A stretch of 20,143 nucleotides of DNA from Hypsibius dujardini (taxonomy: Eukaryota > Tardigrada > Eutardigrada > Parachela > Hypsibiidae). The notes beneath the pieces are model-generated. The model did not search any database. It saw only the letters and a list, made by a program, of their open reading frames with translations, and was not told the DNA's origin. This document shows positions 10,186-20,143 of the stretch, piece after piece. The number at the start of each line of letters is the position of its first letter. Position 1 is the stretch's first letter. The translations under genes and the position numbers were made by a program. The DNA is taken from the NCBI GenBank assembly GCA_001579985.1, contig LRSR01007171.1, positions 1 to 20,143 of the forward strand, read 5' to 3'.

Positions 10186-11793
10186 AAAATATAAATTTGG
10201 CTCGAGGAGACGTACTGCGAATTTCTCGCTTCTTCCTACTCCAATCTGGCTGTTCCACTCCAACAACAAAAAAGAACTTCTACTCGACAATGTGAGCCAA
10301 TATGCCAAAATATAAACAGTAACCATTGTACATTATAATATAATGTACTCCTAGTAGTCTGATGGGGATTAAAATATTATAAATAAGTGTGACCGAAGAC
10401 TTCTTCAAAAGCAAGAATGAAGAAGATAAATCGGTCAACTCTTAAATAAACTACACAAAAAAATCAAAAATAGACCTGAAATTTTTCTTATTTATTTCAC
10501 AAATTGAAGAGATCGTGTAGGTAATACACTGGCGACTAAAATCATACAATCAAGCAATTACCCTCCTCACGATTGCTAACTCCCCAGTGCCAGTGAGTTT
10601 CCCTCGTTCAAATGTTTCAGGACCCAATAACTGAGCAGGCCTTCAACATAAAAACTTACGGTTGTGCCAACGGGAATATAATAATCAGATCCTAGAAATA
10701 AGGTGAGTTGGTTGGTGAGAAAATAATGTTGCCGGACAAAATTTATCCGTTAATAATAATAATCACCGCGACAATAATTTTCCTCTTCTTCCTCCCTGCA
10801 GAGCAAACACGGAGATGCCGTAATAAATGAGCAGATCGGAGGAAGGGTGATATGAGGAAGACGCGCGAACTCTGGAGAGATTCGTTCGTCGTCGGTTTTG
10901 GAGATAGGAGTCAGCGAACGGAGGCGACAATAACAACTAACTCTCAGACGGTGAAGACACTACGAGTACGCAAGGAGGCCAACGACACAAGCGTTCTCGA
11001 CGATAAACGCGCGACTTGTTGGTTGGTTGTAAAATCTCAACTGCCAAGGGGAAATGTAGGACGTCTCGTCTCACTCGCCTTGTCTGGCCTCTTACGATGA
11101 CACGGCCTTAAGCCTGGCAAAGAAATTTCAGGATGAATAATACGTACCATATTATTAAGACAGTAGGCTCTGCGCCTATCCACACACAGTATTTGCTCTG
11201 GATAATACAGCTTATAGTCTGAGTTAAAACCATTTCGAGAAGCCAGACGTTTTTCTCACCCTGCACTCGCGTTCATGCATTTATGAATGGTTGGTTCTTC
11301 GCGATCGATCTGTCTACTCGTCGAGGGAAAAGAGTCCGCGTTCAATGTTTTGGGTTTCGCAGAATTTTATTTCATGATACCGAGAGACTGATTAAGTACG
11401 GTAAAAATCCTACGAGGAGCGTCGTGTGTGTGTATCAGTGATGATCCGTAAAGCTTTAATTAACTGCAGCTGATTGATTGATTCACTGTTTGTGGTGGCG
11501 GCTGTATTAAGACTTCGAAACGGTCTGTTCTTCTTCGGGGTCCGAGCAATGAGCATGGGCAATTTTTGTACTGAACCACATCACGTTTTGAACGCTCTCT
11601 ACTATGCAGGCCGTCATTCATTTGCGGAAAAAAGACAGGATAACAATTGAGAGGCAACCAGTCATCAAAAATGTTTAGCCAAAAAGAATTTTTTTTTGAG
11701 AAAGCGAATTAAATACGAGGATGATTAATTAGTAAGCCCTTTTTTCGGACAAAATATTAACTTTCCCCGGGTAAGCGAATAGCGGAATACCGC

Positions 11794-11883
11794 GGCGCGC
11801 GCGCCATCTATTGGCCAATGACCGTCACCGTAGGTAAACTCGTGGCCAAATACGAGGCTGACCGAGTCAAGCCATTTGACTCG
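11794..11883. promoter_or_regulatory. Cluster of palindromes with CCAAT and GAGTCAA motifs
   Basis: Within 90 bp: the perfect palindrome GGCGCGCGCGCC (11794-11805), the perfect palindrome ATTGGCCAAT (11810-11819, with CCAAT on both strands), and CGAGTCAA-gccat-TTGACTCG (11863-11883). A further GCGAGTCAA copy lies at 11931. The position, about 1 kb before the CHIC start codon in an otherwise AT-leaning stretch, would suit a promoter followed by a 5' UTR intron. This is inference; no start site can be seen. Confidence 0.3.
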
Positions 11884-12806
11884 CTCATGGCGCGATGCAG
11901 TAAAATAAACGAGTTAAGCAGCCTTACTCGGCGAGTCAATTATTCTGTTCGTATATGTAACTAAATGGACGTCCCCATTCCATGCAGAACCAATCATCAT
12001 CAAGCACTACCACATGTTCCCAGTGCTTGTGCGTCTCGTTATCTCACTCATGCGTATCATCCCTTTCTTCTTCTTCATTCCAATTCAACGATATTTTCAG
12101 GAGCTAATGGGGCTTTTTAGATTTAGATTTTAGGTTTTTAAAGCCAGCTTCCTCTGTATCGCTTTGATCCACTCCGCTTACCCAACAATCACGCTCTTTC
12201 TTACCACTGAGAAATTCATGCCATCCAATTCGTTTTATAATGGCATAAATGCATGATTGTTTTTGTTTAACATTTCAAGCAAGCGATCCCTTGTGAATTC
12301 ACTCACCGTCTTATTACTTCGCCCAAAGGTTAAAACCGTCAAGTATCAAACGAACCACCTATTTCTACATCCACCGAGTCGTCTGCCTTTCCTGGGGCGT
12401 TTGAAGCGCATTTTCAAGAACCCTTGCAGTGAGCTCTCCTTCGCATCAGCTCCCCCGAAAGTCCTAATGGATCTCAAGTGCGCGTCATCGCTCCATCCCC
12501 TGGACTGTGTCTGTTGAAATTCTCGTTTTAGAGGTCGATCGCACGTGCCGCGTAACCCCCCAAACTATTTGTCCGGGTATTCAAGGGCCAGTCCAAACGG
12601 GGCGGATCGTCGGAAGATATTTAGCAAGTGAGTTGCACGGTTTGCCTCAATGCTTGTCTCGTTGATTGATTGATTTCCAACGATGGTGGTGATTTATTTA
12701 ATGCTTGTTGATAAATCCTGGCCCAAGCCTGTTTTCCCCTTTCTGTCACCTTACGTAAATTTGCTGATGCGCTGCAAATTCTGATCCTAAATTTCCGGTT
12801 TGCCCT

Positions 12807-12810
12807 CAGA
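12807..12810 (+). promoter_or_regulatory. Splice acceptor just upstream of the CHIC start codon
   Basis: A CAG follows the pyrimidine-biased TTTGCCCT tract 29 nt before ATG 12839, with a branch-point-like CTGATCCTAA about 30 nt earlier. It would join either a distant 5' UTR exon or, in a trans-splicing animal, a spliced leader. No matching upstream exon was identified. Confidence 0.4.
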
Positions 12811-12838
12811 GGATCACGCGGCGCACGCGCAGGAAAGG

Positions 12839-15011
<2,173 letters not shown>

Positions 15012-15602
15012 CCGGCACGCTGCATCTCTTCGGGGAATGATTTTTTTAGATGCCTTTTTCTTCGCACGTCGGGACACACACGAAGAGAGGGCTCGTCGTG
15101 CGATTGAGGAAGTGCGTGTCTGCCTGCCTTGGATTGATTGTTATTGATTTTCTTTCCTAATCGGAACTGGTATTCCATTGCGCGGGGCTCCTGCTCTTCT
15201 GGTTTGCTCGTCGTCACGTCACGCTGCTCTCTCGCGCTGTCTCTCCTTCTCTCTCTCTCTCTGTCTCCCACTCAGTGGTTTATTGTTCCTTTTTTTATAT
15301 GACACGCGCGTCACATGCTTGGCCAGTTCTAGTCCTCTGTTTGCTGGTCGCACATTGGCACTATCCCCTTGGAAGATTGGACGCGGCCGGGATGGAAGTA
15401 TGCGTGGCTTCCTGTTCCGTCGTTGCTCCTGTTCCGTCGGAGCTAGCCGAATTTGTTCACTTGCAATTTCGTGAAATGTCTGTTTGATGTTTTCGTTTAG
15501 TAAATCCTCTCGGGTGGACTATTGTTTTTAGCTTTGTATTTTATTGCAATGCTCTGGCTGATGCCAAATGTGAAGGAGTAATACTACAACTGTACATAAA
15601 CC

Positions 15603-15805
15603 GTCAACGACAAGATTGAGTACACTGGGGGTCNCTTTTGCCCATACCCCGGACCCTCCAGTGTACTCAACCGCCTGACCACCCCTGCTCCGCCCCTTTT
15701 GCCCATACCCCGGACCCTCCAGTGTTCTCAACCACTTGACCACCCCTGCTCCGCCCCTTTTGCCCATACCCCGGACCCTCCAGTGTACTCAATCTTGTCG
15801 TTGAC
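15603..15805. repeat. 61-bp tandem repeat bounded by a perfect 26-bp inverted repeat
   Basis: The left end starts GTCAACGACAAGATTGAGTA (15603-15628) and the right end (15780-15805) is its exact reverse complement over 26 bp. Between them lie about 2.4 copies of a 61-bp GC-rich unit; the TTTTGCCCATACCCCGGACC word recurs at 15636, 15697 and 15758. Part of the terminal repeat (CCAGTGTACTC) also ends each internal unit. An ambiguous base N is at 15634. No clear target duplication is visible. Confidence 0.8.
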
Positions 15806-16405
15806 TGTAGTACTGTAATTCATGGTAATCGCGACGTTGAAATACAGTGGTCATTAATTATGAGTCATGTAAAAGTTTGATCTTGCCGTGTAGCACGTTA
15901 CTCTGACTTTTTGCCGACTGGCAAAACCCCACAAGGCATTTCCAATCGTCACACGCACGCATCTACCGCAGCGGAAACTCCCTGAATAAGCCGCTTTTTT
16001 TCAGGCACCCTAAAACGTGCCGTCAGGCAATCAGGCATAAGCGTGATTGCCGTCTCTTTTACTGAACACCCTCCGAGTTTTTCCACATGGAAAGTATCCG
16101 CATTCCCTATACAGTTTACTCTTTGGTGTTACGAGGCTTTTTCTAGTCATCGGATCAACAGAGATTTGTTGACTATACATTTAAACTAATCAAAGGCACC
16201 GCTGGCGTAGCTGGTATCATCTGCATTCCCACGACGCGTAGCCCTTAATTTTATTCCCACTCATCATCCCCCACTGTGGAAGCGGAGACGTATTCTCGCA
16301 CGACGTTCCCGTTTCTCATCCCTCCAGGGGATCGAGACCCGTGCATTATATACAGACTCGCAGACAGGTAAACCGGTCTACAGTGTTGTCGACCCAAACA
16401 ACTTA

Positions 16406-16957
16406 CAAGGGGTCGGAACGGTAGCCGACACGCCAATCTGCCTGAATTTTATTTTCACAGACAGTGAACTAAATAAACACATTTTAGAAATGTATTTTGT
16501 CTGCCCTCAAGCCTTGATCTTAGCGAGCACAAAATCGAAGGGTCCCTTTGCACTAACCGCTTAACCATTGACGTCAGTGGTTGATTGCTTGATCTCGTCT
16601 CACTTACAACTAGACTATATATATATTTCCGATATAATAATAATAATAATTAATAAATTTTGAAATCATCATAATTATAATTCTATTAATAACATGAAGC
16701 GGAGATATTATCGGTTCCCCCTTTGAAAATTGTGTATGAACAAGATATAATCTAGCTATAAATGTGACTGGATCAAGCTATCAATCAATGGAGTTAATGA
16801 TTAAGCGGTTAGTGCAACAAAGAAACTTTCAATTTTTTCCGCACCAAGACAAGCGCTCGAGGGCAGCCGAAATTTCTGAAATGTGCATATTTGGTTCAAT
16901 ATCTGCGAAAAAAGCATTCAGGCAGATTGGCGTGTCGAGTACCGTTCCGACCCCTTG
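16406..16957. mobile_element. Fold-back (long inverted repeat) MITE with TTA target duplication
   Basis: Two arms of roughly 200 nt are inverted copies: the left arm runs from 16406 to about 16611 and the right arm from about 16765 to 16957. The outermost 42 bp match at 40 positions, both starting CAAGGGGTCGGAACGGTA; inner parts are more diverged but still clearly alignable (for example TGCACTAACCGCTTAA in both). TTA sits immediately outside each end (16403-16405 and 16958-16960), the target duplication typical of PIF/Harbinger-type elements. The AT-rich centre contains ATA repeats and no transposase. Confidence 0.75.
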
Positions 16958-17293
16958 TTAGTGCGCGCGCCCCAGAATATGCAAATAACGGGAATTTCCC
17001 CTTGCTCGCTCAACAACAATTGTATTTCTGGTACCGCGATCGATTTTTGATGCACGCCCCATGAGCTCCACGGTATTGCCGTATTTAACATCATGTGTGT
17101 GTGGTGATAGGTAAACCGTTTTTACTCCCGAGAACCTTCCTCCAAGGATTATTTATCAACTGATCACGTTACCAGTTTGCAATTATAATTGCACAAATCT
17201 TGATGCGCAACGGACAACCTTTACTACCCCAATCGTGTTACCCTTGATTAAAAAAGGGAAGATTTATATTTCCGTCGGAGAAGACGACCTAAG

Positions 17294-19431
17294 ATGGAAG
17301 GGTCAAGGTCCAATGCGGTCGAGACGATCCCGTTCCCGAAGCTGTCGCCACTACCGGCGAACCCGACGGACTTGGCGAACTCGGCGGACCCAACGAACCC
17401 GGCGAACCCGACAGACTCGGCGAACCCGACAGACTCGGCGAACCCGACGGATCCGGCGACCCCGACAGACTCGGAGAACCCGACAGACTCGGCGAACCCG
17501 ACAGACTCGGCGTACCCGACGAACCCAGAGAGCTTGGACACGGTTTCGGATTTGCCGGACCTACAGCCGCAGCAGCGGGACCGCACCAGCTCGGCCAGCA
17601 GTCGCAAGTCCTTGTTCAGCATCAGCACCTACGACCCTTCTGAAGATCCCTATGTGCGTCACCTCAATCTTCCTGTGATACTGACCTCGGCCGTGGTCAA
17701 CATTGTGCTGGGTGGTGGCATTGGCGGCCTTGAAATAGCAGGTTCGTTAGTACGGAACTTGTGTACTGCAATACTGTAACAGCTAGAACTAGACAAATAA
17801 CAATACTAAACACCACTACCAATATATGTTCTTTGCCAGTAAGAGAGGACTGTCACAGAATGCTTGGCCATCGTGTTGGGACATCGTTTTTTTCAAGCCT
17901 TTGGTCGAAAGAGCGTAAAAAATTTCGATGGTAGCACCGAATTCTATGCGTCATATGATTTTGGTATGAGTACGAGACCTTCCGGTCTCTCTGTCTGTCA
18001 AGGTGTGTCATGGTACGAGTAGATGGTTGAGAGTTTGAGCTTACGGCCGCCGGTGGCTGCTGCGAAAGGACTCGCAAATCACTTCTACAGTTTCCAAGTC
18101 AGAGAACTCGGCAGTCGTCGAAATGATCCTTCCTTCCAGGTTTCAGCTAAAGCTGGTTTATAAAGATTGAGACTGCCTAAAATGTCATCTGATCTGGGAT
18201 GGGATGAACTTGGGTCGCTAGACATACAACTGAAGATACAGGAATTTAGCCTAGACGAGATTGTGAGCCTTAAATACAAGCTGCTAGAGATAATGTGAAA
18301 TACAAATCACATATTTCGCTGTAGCTGGATATAAATTTATATATCCATATATATATATATAAATTTATCACCTATTACATTTATGCTCGTTACTTGAAAC
18401 TGTTGTTTCCCGGTCGAATAATATTATTGCATAATTATTGTACTTAATTGTAGTTATCGTGTACTTACCGGTCATTCACTAAGGTTATTCAAAGTTCGCT
18501 TATTTGCAGCGTTTATCTCCCTGGTTTTGCACGCCCTTGCAACGGTGATACGAGGACACGCCCCCCCCCCTCGGGCTTACCTGTGGCTGTCTCCTTCGCT
18601 AATCTCATCTCACATCGATCAATCACTCACAAGACATATGCACACAATTAGCCAGCAGATAACCGAGAAAAGAAGCCCCGCCCCCTTCGGCTGCTTTTCT
18701 CACTTCTCTTCAAAACCAGGGAGATTAGCGAGTTTGAAATAGTGAAATAAACGGTGCAAATAAGCGAACTTTGAATAACCATACTGCAGATCTCTCAGAT
18801 TTACCAATAAAATGTCCTCCTTACTTTTGCAGCAATAATTTTCGCCAAAATTCACGGTCACGAAGGGATGTTCGCCAATCTGGCTCCCGGCGCCTGGTTC
18901 GGAGTCTTGTTCATCGCCGTCGCCACACTCGGTCTCACCGTCCGCAGCCGGTTCCTCAGCCGACAACCCGTTCCATATCCCGTCCTCGCCGTCTACCTCG
19001 GCCTCAATCTCCTCGCCTGTGTGGTGAGCCTTGCCATGATCGCCTACATCGCCTGCGTGATGATCTACGACCGAATGACCTACCGACTCTGCTTCGGCGA
19101 CCGTTGTCTCTTCGACCTGCGTGTTTCCCCGTCGGCCTCCGCAGCGAGTACTCACCACGATCCGGGAATGGAGCTGCCGGCATGCGATTACTGCAACGAC
19201 GCCGGTATCCACGACGTCTTCATCATCATCCTGTTTACCATGATCGTGGCCTATCTGTTTGTGTTTATTTTCGCCTTCACCACGGTTAAAGTCACCGTCC
19301 GATGGACTGAATTCCACCGTAATTACCTTCAGCCGGAGGTGAAGCGGCTCCTCCGGAGTGTCCGTCGGAAGTTTGTGTTTACGAGTGGTAGAAGACGCCC
19401 TCAATTGGAACAGTCGGTTTACAGAATTTAA
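17294..19431 (+). CDS. Four-helix membrane protein with N-terminal NPTDSA repeats (2 exons, 348 aa)
   Basis: Exon 1 17294-17741, exon 2 18833-19431; the junction G|CA is in frame (phase 1) and the total is 1047 nt. ATG 17294 is the first after an in-frame TAA at 17249. Residues 22-78 are about nine Asn-Pro-Thr-Asp-Ser-Ala-type hexapeptides. Four hydrophobic segments follow: about 127-154 (crossing the splice junction, with GGGIGGLE), 169-185, 198-228 and 277-300. The loop between helices 3 and 4 has paired cysteines (C236, C241, and the CDYC of 267-270), suggesting disulfides in an extracellular or luminal loop. The last 45 residues are basic. The layout recalls four-helix families such as MS4A/CD20-like or MARVEL proteins, but no diagnostic motif was recognised and no function is assigned. 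The donor (G|gttcgt) is not ideal; without splicing the frame stops at 17779 after one helix. The intron carries a short TIR element. Confidence 0.75.
17357..17527 (+). repeat. 18-bp coding minisatellite (NPTDSA hexapeptides)
   Basis: About nine tandem copies of an 18-bp unit close to AACCCGACAGACTCGGCG, with point variants, all in the frame of the membrane-protein gene. The unit has no stop in several frames, which is why long spurious reading frames cross it on both strands. Confidence 0.9.
18482..18781. mobile_element. MITE-like element with 34-bp terminal inverted repeats inside an intron
   Basis: The left TIR 18483-18516 starts GGTTATTCAAAGTTCGCTTA; the reverse complement of 18747-18780 matches it at 33 of 34 positions. 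A second exact inverted pair of 15 bp (ATCTCCCTGGTTTTG at 18515, its complement at 18711) continues the arms with about 21 extra bp on the right. TA occurs just outside both ends (18480-18481 and 18782-18783) if one mismatched terminal base is allowed, so a TA-targeting origin is possible. There is no transposase. The element lies in the intron of the four-helix protein gene, ending about 50 bp before its acceptor. Confidence 0.7.
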
Positions 19432-19471
19432 AATTCCCTTTACAATACGAATATTTATTGTGTATATAGTA

Positions 19472-19499
19472 ATACTAAGTATGTAGTAATACTTAGTAT
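19472..19499 (+). other. 3' UTR stem-loop
   Basis: ATACTAAGTA (19472-19481) and TACTTAGTAT (19490-19499) are perfect complements around an 8-nt loop, 41 nt after the membrane-protein stop codon and before the polyadenylation signal. It would be in the mRNA; function unknown. Confidence 0.5.
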
Positions 19500-19529
19500 A
19501 TTGTCTTTCTCTACCGAAATTCCGAATGA

Positions 19530-19535
19530 AATAAA
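19530..19535 (+). terminator. Polyadenylation signal AATAAA for the membrane-protein gene
   Basis: A canonical AATAAA 98 nt past the TAA at 19429-19431, in transcript sense. It implies a short 3' UTR of about 120 nt. Confidence 0.6.
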
Positions 19536-19741
19536 GTGGATGACACCGCCTAGCTCCTTGCTTGCTTGCTGCTCTTGCTTGCTTCAATCAAGCGCTCCAT
19601 CTAGGGCATTGTACATTTAATCAAGCTCCAGCTAGGGCAATGTACATGCGCCAATTGAGATCTTCCCGAATTTCTCCCATTTGAACGGGAAACTCTTTGC
19701 CGCGAGTCATATTTGTAAAATCATGTGAGGGGACATGGTAT

Positions 19742-19976
19742 TCAAGAAAAAAGTTTGGTCACGATCAGAGAGTTGCACTGGTGATTGTTCCCTTGAAAGT
19801 GACGTTGTTGCTTAAGTTGAGCCCGCTTCGGCTGCTGCGGCAGCAACTTACTTCGAAAGTGAATCTTCCTCCTCTCCGCCTGTAGCTGCTCCTTGAATGT
19901 TTCCAATTCAACAGCAGCCACAGTTGACTCCACCCGTTTCTGCAGCACTCGAACAAAATCTGTGTAGTATTGGCAT
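19742..19976 (-). CDS. Candidate terminal exon of an unrecognised coiled-coil protein
   Basis: On the minus strand an acceptor (TGTATTTAG) at 19977 opens a frame that starts CQYYTDFVRVLQKRVEST, continues as a charged helix (ELETFKEQLQAERRKIHFR) and then a basic Gln-rich tail to a TGA at 19742. The helical part has the heptad and charge pattern of real protein. An internal donor (CGAA|gtaagt at 19852/19851) would instead make a 125-nt internal exon, but no further exon is evident in the 420 bp before the oppositely oriented gene. The remainder of the gene lies beyond the right edge. The family was not recognised. Confidence 0.4.
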
Positions 19977-20006
19977 CTAAATACATGCATGTATAATATA
20001 TATAAT

Positions 20007-20143
20007 CTGTCTGTCTGTTTATCTCTTTGTCTGCCTGCCTGTCTGTCTGCCTGTCTGTCTGCCTGTCTGTCTGTTTATCTCTTAGTCTGCCTGTCTGTCT
20101 GTTTATCTCTTAGTCTGTCTGTCTCTCTGTCTGCCTGCTTGTC
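20007..20143. repeat. CTGT/CTGC tetranucleotide array running off the window
   Basis: CTGT and CTGC units with a repeated GTTTATCTCTTAGTCTG interruption (about 20072 and 20101, with a related GTTTATCTCTTTGTCTG at about 20017), showing a higher-order period inside the array. If the 19742-19976 exon is real, this lies in its upstream intron. Confidence 0.85.

Larger units (their letters stand above)
8938..12838. other. Long intergenic region between the divergent PDPK1 and CHIC genes
   Basis: About 3.9 kb separating two genes transcribed away from each other, so both promoters should lie here. I see no coding exon that can be supported. Contents: a TATA-like site on the PDPK1 side (9193-9203), an inverted-repeat element (9585-9930), a palindromic minisatellite (9992-10185), a short palindrome (10328-10348) and a GC/CCAAT/GAGTCAA palindrome cluster (11794-11883). 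An acceptor-like pyrimidine tract plus AG near 10801 and one at 12809 could bound 5' UTR introns. Confidence 0.6.
15012..17293. other. Intergenic region between CHIC and the four-helix membrane protein gene
   Basis: About 2.3 kb with no supportable coding exon. It holds the CHIC 3' UTR (no AATAAA was seen within the first 500 nt), a CT-rich tract near 15240-15270, the inverted-repeat-bounded tandem repeat (15603-15805) and the long fold-back element (16406-16957). About 335 bp separate the latter from the next ATG and should include that gene's leader. Confidence 0.6.
19432..19741. other. Intergenic region between convergent genes
   Basis: About 310 bp holding the 3' UTR of the membrane-protein gene (stem-loop 19472-19499, AATAAA 19530-19535) and a degenerate direct repeat: AATCAAGC...CTAGGGCATTGTACAT near 19585 recurs near 19619. 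No coding sequence was seen. Confidence 0.6.

Noticed and set aside
9959-10315. 118-codon plus-strand frame with His-Thr-Leu-Leu-Gln repeats
   Set aside because: Produced by the CAGTCACACACTG minisatellite; no splice or homology support.
10852-11100. 82-codon plus-strand frame
   Set aside because: No domain, helix or repeat pattern, and no convincing splice sites joining it to CHIC.
17235-17678. Arg-Thr-Arg-Arg repeat frame and its antisense Gly-Phe-Ala-Glu-Ser-Val frame
   Set aside because: Other frames of the 18-bp coding minisatellite; only the NPTDSA frame continues into hydrophobic helices and splices in frame.
18328-18370. AT-rich palindromic stretch as a replication origin or promoter
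   Set aside because: Simple TA-rich intronic sequence with no supporting motif.
18527-18742. Plus-strand frame in the intron of the membrane-protein gene
   Set aside because: Lies entirely inside the TIR element; kept only as a possible exonisation, not as a gene.
18700-19587. 295-codon minus-strand frame
   Set aside because: Antisense to exon 2 of the four-helix protein; it crosses a TIR element and the 3' UTR, and its composition mirrors the sense gene.

Overview
The window reads as metazoan nuclear DNA, most likely from an invertebrate. Genes are split by GT-AG introns of 69 bp to about 1.1 kb, the two recognisable genes are animal families, and intergenic and intronic DNA is full of tetranucleotide (CTGT/GACA) arrays and short inverted-repeat elements. 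The style suggests a lophotrochozoan, perhaps a flatworm, but no sequence here fixes the taxon. There are no operons, phage genes or CRISPR arrays.

Left to right: (1) 129-1340, minus: the first coding exon of an unrecognised protein with a 19-residue glycine run, basic low-complexity stretches and a coiled coil; the window cuts off the rest. (2) 3285-8937, minus: a complete 11-exon gene for 3-phosphoinositide-dependent protein kinase 1 (PDPK1), 630 aa, every exon joined in frame, ending in its PH domain. (3) 8938-12838: about 3.9 kb of intergenic DNA with a TA-flanked inverted-repeat element, a palindromic minisatellite and a GC/CCAAT-rich palindrome cluster. (4) 12839-15011, plus: a complete 5-exon CHIC1/CHIC2-family gene, 170 aa, with the palmitoylation-type cysteine string. 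(5) 15012-17293: intergenic, with a 61-bp tandem repeat bounded by a perfect 26-bp inverted repeat, and a 552-bp fold-back element flanked by TTA. (6) 17294-19431, plus: a two-exon gene for an unassigned four-helix membrane protein with an N-terminal hexapeptide repeat; its single intron holds a 34-bp-TIR element. (7) 19742-19976, minus: a candidate terminal exon of a coiled-coil protein, tail to tail with the previous gene.

PDPK1 is a cytosolic and membrane-recruited AGC kinase kinase, CHIC proteins are lipid-anchored vesicle or plasma-membrane proteins, and the four-helix protein should be membrane-embedded. Nothing in the sequence shows that the genes act together; this looks like an ordinary eukaryotic gene neighbourhood. 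The least explained content is the set of four different inverted-repeat elements, and the coding oddities in PDPK1 (expanded activation segment, altered PIF pocket) and in the orphan membrane protein.
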